The notes: generated from the letters alone by a model not told the origin. Shown: positions 21,373-32,322, numbered from the stretch's first letter. The stretch is 57,358 bases of DNA from Porticoccaceae bacterium (GCA_029250825.1 JAQXEN010000076.1:1-57358); one strand, 5' to 3'. Made by a program: numbers and translations.

Positions 21373-21879
21373 CTATGCATTCTGGCGATGAATTTTTTCA
21401 AGCTTCTTGCGAATTCGCTGACGTTTAAATGGCGACAGGTAATCGACAAACAATTTGCCTTCGAGATGGTCTATTTCATGTTGAATGCAGACTGCCAGCA
21501 GTCCCTCGGCTTCTTCTTCAAAGGCCTTGCCCTCGCCATCCAGAGCACGAATCATCACATGGGCCGGGCGATCAATCTTTTCATAAAAGCCGGGTACCGA
21601 TAGGCAGCCTTCTTCATAGGGATCAACACCGCCATCGAGCACTTCGATTTCTGGATTGATAAAGACGCGGGGGCCGATACTGTCTTCCCCTAGGTCCATA
21701 ACAATCACGCGCTGGTGAACATTAACCTGAGAGGCGGCCAGACCGATACCCTTGGCATCTTTCATGGTGTCAAACATATCAGCCACAAGACGTTTAACCG
21801 TCTCATCAACGTCAGTGACCGGCTTGGCAACCGTGCGCAGGCGCGGGTCTGGGAATTCGAGTATCTTTAATATAGCCAT
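21373..21879 (-). CDS. def: Peptide deformylase
   Basis: Def removes N-formyl groups from new proteins. The 168-residue product (E. coli 169) contains all three family motifs: [18 protein letters not shown] (Cys metal ligand) and the zinc motif [12 protein letters not shown]. It is the first gene of the minus-strand run towards trkH. The divergent LysM gene starts 160 bases away. Confidence 0.97.
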   Translation of the reverse strand: MAILKILEFPDPRLRTVAKPVTDVDETVKRLVADMFDTMKDAKGIGLAASQVNVHQRVIVMDLGEDSIGPRVFINPEIEVLDGGVDPYEEGCLSVPGFYEKIDRPAHVMIRALDGEGKAFEEEAEGLLAVCIQHEIDHLEGKLFVDYLSPFKRQRIRKKLEKIHRQNA

Positions 21880-21981
21880 AGTGAATGTGATGAAATTCTA
21901 AAAAAAAGTTAAAAGCGCTGCTACCATTAAGCTAACCCGGCGGCATTTTCCCGTAAGTTCCCATCGAGTACTTTTTTAGTG

Positions 21982-22020
21982 CTGACAGGGAAGGCAGAAA
22001 TTATACACTAACCCTGTCGG
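21982..22020. repeat. Inverted repeat in def/LysM divergent region
   Basis: Arms CTGACAGGG (21982-21990) and CCCTGTCGG (22012-22020) match in 8 of 9 pairs plus a G-U. They flank a possible -10 element TACACT at about 22004-22009, with CTGACA as a -35-like hexamer. It could be an operator or part of a leader hairpin just before the LysM gene start. The function is unknown. Confidence 0.4.
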
Positions 22021-22038
22021 GAGAAAGGACTCACAAAC

Positions 22039-23082
22039 ATGAAAAAATTCCAATTCAGCGCAGTGCTGTTAGCAACTGTGCTTTTCACCAGTCTGGTTTC
22101 TCTTTCCAGCAGCTTCGCCAAGCAAAATGTTGTGATCAACGAAGATGTGCCCAACAGCTATACTGTAGTCCGCGGCGACACTTTGTGGGATATCTCCGCG
22201 GTGTTTTTACAGGACCCTTGGATGTGGCCGGAAATCTGGTACGCCAACCAGCAGATCGATAATCCTCATCTAATCTATCCCGGGGATGTTATCAGTCTGG
22301 TGTATATCGATGGTGTGCCACAGCTCAAGATCGTTCGCAGTCGCGAGGTGAAGCTGTCCCCTAAGATCCGCAGCCTTGATCACGCTGAGGCGATCACCGC
22401 CCTGCCGTTAAATATTATCAGCACCTTTCTATCCAAGACTCGGGTGACAGACGACGCCACATTAAAGGGCGCGCCCTATGTTCTGGGTGGCGCCGAGCGG
22501 CGTATTCTTGTTGGTGTCAGCGATGATTTTTATGCTCGCGGTGATTTTACCGGCAACCGCTTAAACTATGGTATCTACCGCCGGGGCGAAGCTTATATAG
22601 ATCCACAGAGCGGTGAGCTGCTTGGTATCAGGGCAATTGATATTGGCGCGGCAAAGATCAAAGCGCTTAAAAAAGATGTGGCCACCCTAAACGCCAGCCG
22701 TGCCGAGGGGGAGATTCGGATCAATGATCGCTTGCTGATGGCGGAAGAACGCACTCTGGCATCGACTTTTTATCCCCGCGCCCCAGCAACTGAAATTAAT
22801 GGCGCGGTGATCAATGTTGAAGAGGGTGTGCGCAATGCCGGAGCACTGGATGTTGTGGCGATTAATCGCGGTGACCGCGATGGTTTGCAGTCTGGAGATA
22901 CTCTGGCGATTTTTAAGCGCGGCGAGCTGGTTAAAGACCGCATTGCCAGTGAGCGCGTGCGTTTGCCGGACGAGCGCATCGGTCTCTTAATGGTCTTTGA
23001 TACCTATGAGAAGATGAGTTTTGCCTTGGTTATGGAAGCAGATAGGCAAATTGATCTGGGTGATCTGCTGCGCAACCCCTAA
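22039..23082 (+). CDS. Secreted LysM-domain protein
   Basis: The 347-residue product has a signal peptide (residues 1 to about 28, MKKFQFSAVLLATVLFTSLV start) and one LysM module at about residues 39-88 (YTVVRGDTLWDISAVFL ... PHLIYPGDVISL), which binds peptidoglycan glycan chains. The remaining C-terminal 250 residues are a uniform domain of unknown role. Its place between def and dprA on the opposite strand to def is conserved in pseudomonad-like chromosomes. GGAGAAAGGA at 22020-22029 is the ribosome site. dprA follows after 23 bases. Confidence 0.9.
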   Translation: MKKFQFSAVLLATVLFTSLVSLSSSFAKQNVVINEDVPNSYTVVRGDTLWDISAVFLQDPWMWPEIWYANQQIDNPHLIYPGDVISLVYIDGVPQLKIVRSREVKLSPKIRSLDHAEAITALPLNIISTFLSKTRVTDDATLKGAPYVLGGAERRILVGVSDDFYARGDFTGNRLNYGIYRRGEAYIDPQSGELLGIRAIDIGAAKIKALKKDVATLNASRAEGEIRINDRLLMAEERTLASTFYPRAPATEINGAVINVEEGVRNAGALDVVAINRGDRDGLQSGDTLAIFKRGELVKDRIASERVRLPDERIGLLMVFDTYEKMSFALVMEADRQIDLGDLLRNP

Positions 23083-23105
23083 AAGAGCCCCTTAGGAAAT
23101 ACCCT

Positions 23106-24233
23106 ATGGACAGGGAATGTCACTATGCGCTGGTATCGCAGCAGCTCGACAACTTTACCCCCAAGTTCCAGCGTCAGTTGCTTGAACAGGCCCAGACCTA
23201 CTGCGCTATCTTTGAACAGGCAATTGATGACTTTGCCGAGCCCTTTCACCCACTACTGCAGGATCTTCGCCATCAGTATGAGCGGGCAACTTGGCGTCAA
23301 TCCCTGGATAGCATTGAGCAGCAGAGTGAAAACTGTGGTGCTCATATTATCCCCATCACCAGTGTCGACTATCCCCAGCAACTGAAGCAGATTGTTGGCG
23401 CCCCAAGCCTGCTATACCTGCGCGGCAATATTGAAAATCTCCATCTGCCCCAGATCGCGGTAGTTGGTAGCCGCCGTATGACTCGCGGCGGTGCCGACAA
23501 TGCTCGGGCCTGGAGTCAGTATTTGGCTGCCGGCGGTTTTGCGATTACCAGTGGCCTCGCCCTGGGCGTCGACGGTGCGGCTCACAGGGGAGCACTGCAG
23601 GCCAAGGGTAAAACTATCGCCGTAATGGCAACCGGCATTGACAGTATTTATCCCCGTTCCCACCTTCAACTAGCGGAGCAAATCATTGATCAGGGTGGCA
23701 CACTGATTACCGAGTTCAAGCCTACCACCAAGCCTCTTGCTACCCATTTCCCCAGTAGGAACCGTATTATCAGCGGCCTCAGTCTGGGGGTGCTAGTGGT
23801 AGAGGCGGCTCTGAGAAGTGGTTCATTAATCACTGCCCGCTATGCCCTAGAACAGGATCGCGAGGTCTTTGCTATTCCTGGCTCGATTCACAATCCTCAG
23901 AGCCGTGGCTGTCATCATTTGATTAAGCAGGGAGCTTACCTTGTGGAGAGGGCCGAAGAGATTGTCGAGCAGCTTGCAGGAGGGCTGTCGGCACTGGCCT
24001 CGAATGCCGGGTTCTCAGCAGACAAATCCCAGGCGGAGGCAGCCGTTCCAGAGCCCCAGCTCGAGGCTGATGAGTCGCAACTTTTATTGAGCCTTGGCTT
24101 TGACCCCAAGGATATGGATAGCTTAGTTACAGAGGGTTTGTTTTCCATTGCCGACTTATCTCGCCTGCTTGTGGCGCTGGAAATTAAAGGCTTAATTGAA
24201 AGCCAAAATGGTTTCTATCAGCGATTGAAGTGA
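23106..24233 (+). CDS. dprA: DNA processing protein DprA
   Basis: DprA loads RecA onto incoming single-stranded DNA during natural transformation. The 375-residue product has the Rossmann-like DNA-binding domain (about residues 80-290) with GSRRMTRGGADNARAW, TSGLALGVDGAAHRGAL, FPSRNRIISGLS and RSGSLITARYALEQ, and a C-terminal winged-helix domain. The gene is full length. Together with uvrD it is a housekeeping copy; no other competence genes are in the window. Confidence 0.95.
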   Translation: MDRECHYALVSQQLDNFTPKFQRQLLEQAQTYCAIFEQAIDDFAEPFHPLLQDLRHQYERATWRQSLDSIEQQSENCGAHIIPITSVDYPQQLKQIVGAPSLLYLRGNIENLHLPQIAVVGSRRMTRGGADNARAWSQYLAAGGFAITSGLALGVDGAAHRGALQAKGKTIAVMATGIDSIYPRSHLQLAEQIIDQGGTLITEFKPTTKPLATHFPSRNRIISGLSLGVLVVEAALRSGSLITARYALEQDREVFAIPGSIHNPQSRGCHHLIKQGAYLVERAEEIVEQLAGGLSALASNAGFSADKSQAEAAVPEPQLEADESQLLLSLGFDPKDMDSLVTEGLFSIADLSRLLVALEIKGLIESQNGFYQRLK

Positions 24234-24333
24234 ACGGCGTGAGTAAAGTGGTCGAATACTCCTCTAGGCCAACTATTGCGCCTTATTCAAACTTCCGGTA
24301 GCCTGCCCAGCTTTATTTCCTGGAGCGTCTAAT

Positions 24334-24840
24334 ATGACTACTGCTTTTGTTGCAATTCTAATGGGTTCTGACTCGGATTTACCGGTGATGGAAGCCAGCT
24401 TTGAAATTCTTAAAAAATTCGATATCCCCTTTGAAGTTAAGGTGACATCTGCACACCGTACACCTGCGGCAACCCACAGTTACGTCACCGATGCAGACGC
24501 GCGCGGATGTGCTGCCTTTATCTGTGCCGCTGGCATGGCTGCTCACCTGGCCGGTGCGGTTTCTGCCACTACTCTGAAGCCGGTTATTGGCGTGCCCATT
24601 AACGGTTCTCTTGATGGTTTGGACGCACTGCTTTCAACTGTTCAAATGCCTGGTGGTATTCCGGTGGCAACAGTAGCGATCGGCAAAGCTGGCGCTAAAA
24701 ATGCCGCTTACCTTGCAGCTCAAATCATTGGCGTTGCCGATGCATCAATGCATCAAAAGCTGGTCCAAGAGCGTGCTGACAATGCGGCAGCTATTATTGC
24801 CAAAGATGCAGCATTGCAGGAAAGACTCAAGAACGGATAA
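24334..24840 (+). CDS. purE: N5-carboxyaminoimidazole ribonucleotide mutase
   Basis: PurE (class I) converts N5-CAIR to CAIR in purine synthesis. The 168-residue product carries MGSDSDLPVMEA near the N-terminus and the active-site VTSAHRTP, then the GMAAHLAG motif. purK, the usual partner, is not next to it; tsaC follows after 7 bases instead. The 100-base gap before it probably holds its own promoter, with GGAG at about 24320-24323 as the ribosome site. Confidence 0.96.
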   Translation: MTTAFVAILMGSDSDLPVMEASFEILKKFDIPFEVKVTSAHRTPAATHSYVTDADARGCAAFICAAGMAAHLAGAVSATTLKPVIGVPINGSLDGLDALLSTVQMPGGIPVATVAIGKAGAKNAAYLAAQIIGVADASMHQKLVQERADNAAAIIAKDAALQERLKNG

Positions 24841-24847
24841 TTGCTCC

Positions 24848-26324
<1,477 letters not shown>

Positions 26325-26325
26325 C

Positions 26326-27144
26326 ATGGTTGATAAATACGCCGTTTTTGGCAATCCGATTGTTCAAAGCCGATCACCGCAAATTCACACTGCCTTTGCT
26401 GCCGATACCGATCAGGATTTAACCTATAGCAAGCAGTTGGTCGACATTGATGGGTTTGATGCTGCTGCGGATGAATTTTTTAGTAGCGGCGGCAAGGGGC
26501 TTAATATTACCGCCCCCTTTAAACAGGATGCCTACTCTTATGCTGCCCGATTAACTCCCCGCGCTCGCCATGCCGGTGCGGTGAACACTCTGAGCCTGCA
26601 AGATGATGGCACTGTGCTCGGCGACACCACCGACGGTGTCGGCATGGTGGCCGATATGCTGAAAAATCTCGGCTGGCAGATCCGCGCTAAGCGTGTCTTG
26701 GTGTTGGGTGCTGGGGGTGCGGTGCGGGGCATTTTGGAACCTTTGATGGCGCAGCAGCCACAGCATGTGGTGATTGCCAACCGCACTCTGGAGAAAGCGC
26801 TACAGCTGTCTAAAGGTTTTGCCGAGCAGGGTTATATTCTCGCCTGTGGCTTTGATATGTTGCCCGGTCAGGAGTTTGATCTGGTGATCAATGGCACCAG
26901 CGCCGGATTGACTGGCAGCCTGCCACCACTGCCAGATGATTTGCTGGCCCCGGACGCCGCTTGCTACGACATGCTCTATGCCGCCAAGCCAACTCCCTTT
27001 ATGCAGTGGGGCAAGCGTCAGGGTGCTAAGACTGCAGATGGTCTCGGCATGCTCGTGGAACAGGCCGCTGAATCTTTCTATATCTGGCGTCAAATTAGAC
27101 CAGAGACCGCTGCGGTGATTGAGTCCCAGCGCCAGCAGTTTTAA
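26326..27144 (+). CDS. aroE: Shikimate dehydrogenase
   Basis: AroE reduces dehydroshikimate with NADPH in aromatic amino acid synthesis. The 272-residue product (E. coli 272) has the shikimate-binding SRSPQIH, the catalytic Lys in GLNITAPFKQDA, the DTTDGVG Asp motif, the nucleotide loop LVLGAGGAVRGIL and the NADP-type NRT after it. It is the last gene of the dprA-aroE run and overlaps the convergent gene by 4 bases. Confidence 0.96.
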   Translation: MVDKYAVFGNPIVQSRSPQIHTAFAADTDQDLTYSKQLVDIDGFDAAADEFFSSGGKGLNITAPFKQDAYSYAARLTPRARHAGAVNTLSLQDDGTVLGDTTDGVGMVADMLKNLGWQIRAKRVLVLGAGGAVRGILEPLMAQQPQHVVIANRTLEKALQLSKGFAEQGYILACGFDMLPGQEFDLVINGTSAGLTGSLPPLPDDLLAPDAACYDMLYAAKPTPFMQWGKRQGAKTADGLGMLVEQAAESFYIWRQIRPETAAVIESQRQQF

Positions 27145-27713
27145 GACTGCTGTTGTTCCTGCAGCTGTTCGGCAAGGTATTGGTCTTTAAGTTTCACGTA
27201 GTTTGCCGGGCTGTAAGTGAAGAAGTTTTTCTCACTCTCCGATAGTTCACGCATCGCTTTGCAGGGGTTGCCCACATAGACAAAACCGCTGGCCAAGGTC
27301 TTGCCCGGTGGTACCATGCAGCCAGCACCGATAATCACCTCGTCTTCAATGATCGCGCCGTCATTCACAATGGCGCCATTGCCAATCAAAATCCGGTTGC
27401 CCACTGTGCAGCCATGCAGCACCGCCCGGTGCCCGATCACCACATCTTCACCAATGGCCAGTGGCCAGCCTCCAGGATTAAACTCGCTGGCGTGAGTAAT
27501 ATGCAGCACCGCATTGTCCTGCACGTTGGAGCGGGCGCCGATTCTGATGGAGTGCATATCGCCGCGAATTACGGCCCCGGGCCAAACTGAGGCATCGTCG
27601 CCGAGATGCACATCGCCAATTACCGTGGCAGCGGGATCCACATAGACTCGCTGGCCGAGCTTGGGTGAGATGCCTCTGTGGGAGCGCAGGTGTTTTCGAA
27701 AAGAGTGATCCAT
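27141..27713 (-). CDS. Gamma-carbonic-anhydrase-like protein (YrdA type)
   Basis: The 190-residue product is a left-handed beta-helix of hexapeptide repeats. His residues in NAVLHITH and VVIGHRAVLHGC sit where gamma-class carbonic anhydrases bind zinc between subunits. E. coli YrdA/PaaY-type proteins have this form; enzymatic activity varies, so substrate is unknown here. Its place beside aroE is also seen in E. coli (yrdA near aroE). It is divergent from the YheV gene. Confidence 0.88.
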   Translation of the reverse strand: MDHSFRKHLRSHRGISPKLGQRVYVDPAATVIGDVHLGDDASVWPGAVIRGDMHSIRIGARSNVQDNAVLHITHASEFNPGGWPLAIGEDVVIGHRAVLHGCTVGNRILIGNGAIVNDGAIIEDEVIIGAGCMVPPGKTLASGFVYVGNPCKAMRELSESEKNFFTYSPANYVKLKDQYLAEQLQEQQQS

Positions 27714-27762
27714 ATGCTGTTGTGCCCGATATAATGAGTGATCCTATTGTGGTGATATTTAA

Positions 27763-28005
27763 ATGGCTTTTTCAACAAAAAAACAATTTATTGCAGGTGT
27801 GACCTGTCCCAAGTGCAGTTTGCTGGACAAGATTCAGGCCTTTTCCACCGATGGTGTCGATTATCGCGAATGTATTAGCTGTGGGTTTCTCGATGAAATG
27901 CGCGTTTATTCCGCCCCCCGGGAGCTTGAGACGCGAGTTAATAGCGATGCCGCTGACGAGGCCAACAAGATTTCGGCGGTTAGGCTGATGGATCCCAAGG
28001 GTTGA
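27763..28005 (+). CDS. yheV: YheV-family zinc ribbon protein
   Basis: The 80-residue product has two CxxC knuckles, CPKC at residues 15-18 and CISC at 37-40, forming a zinc ribbon, in the arrangement of the small YheV family (start similar to RKRFIAGAKCP in E. coli). Its function is not established. A TATAAT at 27730-27735 may be its -10 element. It is complete and flanked by a divergent and a convergent gene. Confidence 0.85.
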   Translation: MAFSTKKQFIAGVTCPKCSLLDKIQAFSTDGVDYRECISCGFLDEMRVYSAPRELETRVNSDAADEANKISAVRLMDPKG

Positions 28006-28028
28006 GCGCCGCGATTTGAGGGGGCGAT

Positions 28029-28658
28029 CTAGTTAAGGCGGACTCTGGAGTTCTGGCTTTTGAACAGCAGCCGGATATTCGATGATTCAGTCAGGCAGGG
28101 AAAGCGGTCTGATGGATCGTTGCCCATTGCGCTGCGATAGTCTTGCAGCTTGAGACTTAGGCGATGATTCTTGCGCAGTGAGGCGAGCAACTTGTCATTG
28201 AGTAGCTGTATGGCACTGTCGATCTGATTGGCAAAGGGTTCACCGATAATATGGTGCACAATCAAGTTTGATCTAGTCATATTGATCGGGATCACCGGAC
28301 AGTTAAATTGCGCATTGAGGGTATCGTTGAGCTCTTCCAGCAGGCGGTGGGCCAGATAGGCCTGATACATACTGGCTTCAAGTCCCTCCTCCGCGGACAT
28401 AATGTCCATGGGCACATCGAGAAACTCTTTGGCCGTGGTCAATTGTCGAGCAATCTCACCATTGATTCCGGCGTGGGCGATAAAATCTTCAAAAGCGCCA
28501 ATCAGGTCGGGCACCAAATCAATATATTTTTTAATAAAAGATGCCAATGCGGCAGTCCCATCACCCTCTCGCAGCCGTATAGACTGGTGCAAATGCTGTA
28601 CTCGCTCATTTAGATAAGCAATCAGAAATTCGCTGCTTTGAGTTGAAAGTGGAGGCAT
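28029..28658 (-). CDS. Conserved-looking hypothetical protein
   Basis: I do not recognise this 209-residue protein. It has no signal peptide or membrane segment. Residues 1-165 appear largely alpha-helical with regular hydrophobic spacing (FLIAYLNERVQHLHQSI; AYLAHRLLEELNDTLNAQ), and the last 25 residues are basic (LLFKSQNSRVRLN end). Codon use looks like that of neighbouring core genes, and the reading frame is intact, so it is likely a real gene. It lies alone, convergent with the YheV gene and divergent from the cox operon. Confidence 0.75.
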   Translation of the reverse strand: MPPLSTQSSEFLIAYLNERVQHLHQSIRLREGDGTAALASFIKKYIDLVPDLIGAFEDFIAHAGINGEIARQLTTAKEFLDVPMDIMSAEEGLEASMYQAYLAHRLLEELNDTLNAQFNCPVIPINMTRSNLIVHHIIGEPFANQIDSAIQLLNDKLLASLRKNHRLSLKLQDYRSAMGNDPSDRFPCLTESSNIRLLFKSQNSRVRLN

Positions 28659-28980
28659 GGGTCACTCTCTATTAATCTGGAGTTGGGAAAGAAAGCCCAT
28701 TCATGGGATTTATAACCATTAACGGTTGCGGCCTTGAGGCTCAGCGCTATGGTGTAAATCTAGCAGATATTAGAGTCTATGCCATAAAGTTTGTGTTTTT
28801 TTGCTCAGGGATCACTTGAGTAACAACATTTGCAATGCGCAATTGAGCCTGTATTACAGTAGTGATAATGGGTTTGCTTTGCTATACTGCCGCCGTTTTT
28901 CACCTGCCTAGATTTTAAGTCTGGGTCCAATTAGAAAAGCACGAGCTTAAAAAGTCACAATTACCACGGAGAAACAAGCG
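28659..28980. promoter_or_regulatory. cox operon upstream region with extended -10 promoter
   Basis: This 322-base gap contains no ORF of note. An extended -10 element, TGCTATACT, lies at 28880-28888, about 92 bases before coxB; its -35 is weak. A second weaker candidate is TTGAGC (28843-28848) with TAATGG 17 bases on. No FNR/ANR-type TTGAT-ATCAA box was seen. AC-GGAGA at 28968-28973 is the coxB ribosome site. Confidence 0.45.
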
Positions 28981-30126
28981 ATGTTGAAAAGAGCGCAAGC
29001 ACTTTTCTTGAGTCTATTGAGCCTTGTTATTTTATTGCCCTTTGCGGGCAGTGCACTTGCTGAAAGTTCAGCTAGCCAACTCAATATGCCCCAAGGTGTC
29101 ACCGAAGTCAGTCAAGCAGCTTATGACATTCACATGATCATGATCTGGGTCTGTACCGTTATCGGTGTCGGTGTTTTTGGTTTTATGTTTTACGTGATGT
29201 ATGCACACCGCAAATCCCGTGGTGCAGTAGCTGAAAACTTCCATGAACATTTAGGTGTCGAGTTGCTTTGGACGATCGTCCCGACAATCATTTTGATTGT
29301 TATGGCCTTTCCAGCGACTACAGCACTGTTAAAAGTCTACGACACTGACAATCCAGATATAGAAATTAAAATTACTGGCTATCAGTGGAAGTGGCAGTAC
29401 GAATACCTCGGCGAAGGCGTTAAGTTCATGAGTGAACTGCGTACTTCTGACGATGAAGTCTATGGTCGCGAGCCCAAGGGTGAGCACTATCTTCGCGAAG
29501 TAACCGAGCCGTTGGTTCTTCCTGTTGGTCAAAAGATTCGTTTCCTAGTAACTGGCAATGACGTAATTCACTCCTGGTGGGTTCCCGATTTTGGCGTTAA
29601 GCGCGATGCGGTCCCAGGACTGTTTACCGCGGGCTGGGCCAAGACGGACAAGCCGGGTACCTATGTCGGTGAATGTACCGAGCTGTGCGGACAGGGCCAC
29701 GCCTTTATGCCAGTGGTTGTTGAAGTCAAAGAACAGGCTGAATACGACGCATGGCTGGCAAACAAGAAAGCTGAAGCTGTTGAGTACGCCTCGACTATCG
29801 GTAAAGAGTGGTCGTCTGAAGAGTTGATGGCTAAAGGCGAAGGCGTTTACCTGCAGAGCTGTGCAGGTTGTCACCAAGCTGACGGTGGCGGCATCCCCGG
29901 CGTATTCCCGGCAATTAAAGGCAGTCCAATCGCTCTGGGCCCTCAAATCGGCCACATTGCAGTATTGATCGACGGCGTTCCAGGCTCAGCAATGCAATCT
30001 TTTGCCGACCAGCTTTCCGAAGTCAATATAGCTGCGGTTATTCACTATCAGCGAAATGCTTGGGGCAACGATGTTGGCGATGTAACTCAGCCAATTGATG
30101 TTCTCAACTACAAGCAAAGCAAATAA
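28981..30126 (+). CDS. coxB: Cytochrome c oxidase subunit II with C-terminal cytochrome c domain
   Basis: Subunit II receives electrons at the CuA centre. The 381-residue product has a signal peptide (ending near ALAES), two membrane helices (about 48-70 and 90-112), and a cupredoxin domain whose CuA ligands lie in HSWWVPDFG and GECTELCGQGHAFM. A fused C-terminal c-type cytochrome has CAGCH with a downstream Met, making this a caa3-type subunit as in pseudomonads. It heads the oxidase operon; coxA follows after 14 bases. Confidence 0.97.
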   Translation: MLKRAQALFLSLLSLVILLPFAGSALAESSASQLNMPQGVTEVSQAAYDIHMIMIWVCTVIGVGVFGFMFYVMYAHRKSRGAVAENFHEHLGVELLWTIVPTIILIVMAFPATTALLKVYDTDNPDIEIKITGYQWKWQYEYLGEGVKFMSELRTSDDEVYGREPKGEHYLREVTEPLVLPVGQKIRFLVTGNDVIHSWWVPDFGVKRDAVPGLFTAGWAKTDKPGTYVGECTELCGQGHAFMPVVVEVKEQAEYDAWLANKKAEAVEYASTIGKEWSSEELMAKGEGVYLQSCAGCHQADGGGIPGVFPAIKGSPIALGPQIGHIAVLIDGVPGSAMQSFADQLSEVNIAAVIHYQRNAWGNDVGDVTQPIDVLNYKQSK

Positions 30127-30140
30127 GGGAGATTAGATAA

Positions 30141-31715
30141 ATGGCACACGGTCCCGCAACATTGGCAGATGGCTGGCGCGCTTATATAAGCCGCTGGGTA
30201 TTTACGACCAATCACAAAGACATCGGTACACTGTACCTTTGGTTTAGCTTTGCAATGTTCCTGTTGGGCGGCGCTTTCGCGATGATTATTCGCGCAGAAC
30301 TGTTCCAGCCAGGCATGCAGCTGATTAGACCTGAATTTTTTAACCAGATGACCACCATGCACGGCTTAGTCATGGTGTTCGGCGCGATTATGCCAGCCTT
30401 TGTCGGCCTGGCTAACTGGATGATTCCCCTGATGATCGGGGCGCCAGATATGGCTCTTCCACGTATGAACAACCTGAGTTTTTGGATCCTGCCCTTTGCG
30501 TTTGCGATCCTTACTTCAACGTTGTTTATGGAAGGCGGCGGTCCTAACTTCGGTTGGACTTTCTACGCGCCACTGTCCACCACCTATGCTCCTGACTCGG
30601 TGAACTTCTTTATCTTTGCAATCCATATTATGGGTGCCTCATCTATCATGGGCTCGATTAATATTATTGCTACAGTAATGAACATGCGCGCTCCTGGCAT
30701 GACTTACATGAAGATGCCGCTGTTTGTTTGGACCTGGGTAATCACCGCATTCTTACTGGTTGCTGTAATGCCAGTTCTGGCCGGTGCAGTGACTATGATG
30801 TTGATGGATATTAACTTCGGTACCAGCTTCTTCGATGCTGCTGGTGGCGGTGACCCGGTACTGTTCCAGCACGTTTTCTGGTTCTTTGGTCACCCAGAGG
30901 TTTATATTATTATCTTGCCAGCCTTTGGTGTTGTATCGCAGATTATTCCAACCTTCAGCCGCAAGCCGCTGTTTGGTTACTCGTCGATGGTTTACGCCAC
31001 GGCAGCGATCGCATTCCTGTCCTTTGTAGTCTGGGCTCACCACATGTTTACTGTGGGTATGCCAATCGCCGGTGAGCTGTACTTTATGTACGCCACTATG
31101 CTGATTGCAGTGCCAACAGGTGTGAAGGTATTTAACTGGATCACCACCATGTACAAGGGCTCATTGACCTTTGAAACGCCAATGCTATTCAGTATCGCCT
31201 TTGTGATTCTGTTTACCTTTGGTGGCTTCACTGGCTTGATGTTGTCGATTGCCGCTGCTGACATGCAGTACCACGATACCTACTTTGTTGTTGCTCACTT
31301 CCACTACGTGATGGTTGCAGGTGCAGTATTTAGTGGCACGGCTGCTATCTACTACTGGCTGCCAAAGTGGTGTGGAAAGATGTACAACGAGACTATGGGT
31401 CAGGTGCAGTTCTGGGTTGCCTTTATCGGCTTTAACATTGCCTTTATGCCTCAGCACTTCTTAGGTCTGGCAGGAATGCCACGCCGTTATGCCGACTACG
31501 GTCTGCAGTTTGCTGACTGGAATATGGTCTCTAGTATTGGTGCCTTTATCTACGGTGGCGCTCAACTTATGTTGTTGTACAACGTAATCATGACCATCAA
31601 GTTTGGCAAGCCAACAACTGAAGAGAAGACTTGGGAAGGAGCTGAAGGACTGGAGTGGACTGTTCCATCACCAGCGCCTTACCACACTTTCTCAACTCCT
31701 CCAGAGTTTAAGTAG
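30141..31715 (+). CDS. coxA: Cytochrome c oxidase subunit I
   Basis: CoxA is the catalytic haem-copper subunit reducing O2 and pumping protons. The 524-residue product has about 12 helices. Ligand motifs: MHGLVMVFG (haem a His), GHPEVYIIILPAFG (CuB His, cross-linked Tyr, and the Glu of A1-type D-channels), WAHHMFTVG (two CuB His), PTGVKVFNW (K-channel Lys) and HDTYFVVAHFHYVMV (both haem His). It is an A1-type enzyme by these motifs. Confidence 0.98.
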   Translation: MAHGPATLADGWRAYISRWVFTTNHKDIGTLYLWFSFAMFLLGGAFAMIIRAELFQPGMQLIRPEFFNQMTTMHGLVMVFGAIMPAFVGLANWMIPLMIGAPDMALPRMNNLSFWILPFAFAILTSTLFMEGGGPNFGWTFYAPLSTTYAPDSVNFFIFAIHIMGASSIMGSINIIATVMNMRAPGMTYMKMPLFVWTWVITAFLLVAVMPVLAGAVTMMLMDINFGTSFFDAAGGGDPVLFQHVFWFFGHPEVYIIILPAFGVVSQIIPTFSRKPLFGYSSMVYATAAIAFLSFVVWAHHMFTVGMPIAGELYFMYATMLIAVPTGVKVFNWITTMYKGSLTFETPMLFSIAFVILFTFGGFTGLMLSIAAADMQYHDTYFVVAHFHYVMVAGAVFSGTAAIYYWLPKWCGKMYNETMGQVQFWVAFIGFNIAFMPQHFLGLAGMPRRYADYGLQFADWNMVSSIGAFIYGGAQLMLLYNVIMTIKFGKPTTEEKTWEGAEGLEWTVPSPAPYHTFSTPPEFK

Positions 31716-31729
31716 GAGAGCCCCGGCAT

Positions 31730-32284
31730 ATGTCAGTTGATGCTTCTAACCGCCGAGTTGTGGTTAAGTCGCTTTTCGGTGCGGCGGGTATGTTTGCTTT
31801 TGCAATCTTTGTATTACCGCCAATTTATGACCTGTTTTGTGAGATTACCGGACTCGGTGGCAAAACAGGTGATGAGTACACCGCAGTTGATGTGAGGGTC
31901 GATACATCGCGTGAGGTCAGAGTTAGGTTTGTGGCCTCAAACAATGCCTCGATGCCCTGGGTGTTTAAGCCGACAAAAGACAGTGTTGTAGTGCACCCAG
32001 GTGAACCCACAGAGATCACCTACTTTGCGCACAACATTACTGACGAAGATATGGTTTCTCAGGCGATTCCAAGTTTGGTGCCAAACAATGTGGCTGATTA
32101 TTTCCACAAAACAGAGTGTTTTTGTTTTGAGAATCAGCCCCTGGCAGCAGGCGATGAGGCAGAACTTAAGCTTATATTTATTATTGATCCGGATTTGCCG
32201 GAAAGCGTTAACAGTTTGACGCTCTCCTACACGATTTTCGATATCACTGATCGAACGGCAGATCCAATAGCACAGTTAAAGTAA
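31730..32284 (+). CDS. ctaG: Cytochrome c oxidase assembly protein Cox11
   Basis: Cox11 delivers copper to the CuB site of subunit I. The 184-residue product has one N-terminal membrane anchor (about residues 16-36) and a periplasmic immunoglobulin-like domain holding the copper-binding CFCF motif (HKTECFCFENQPL). It lies between coxA and coxC in conserved order with 14- and 38-base gaps. Confidence 0.95.
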   Translation: MSVDASNRRVVVKSLFGAAGMFAFAIFVLPPIYDLFCEITGLGGKTGDEYTAVDVRVDTSREVRVRFVASNNASMPWVFKPTKDSVVVHPGEPTEITYFAHNITDEDMVSQAIPSLVPNNVADYFHKTECFCFENQPLAAGDEAELKLIFIIDPDLPESVNSLTLSYTIFDITDRTADPIAQLK

Positions 32285-32322
32285 TTTCCAAGCGATTGGA
32301 AATAACAAAACGGAGATAGAAG

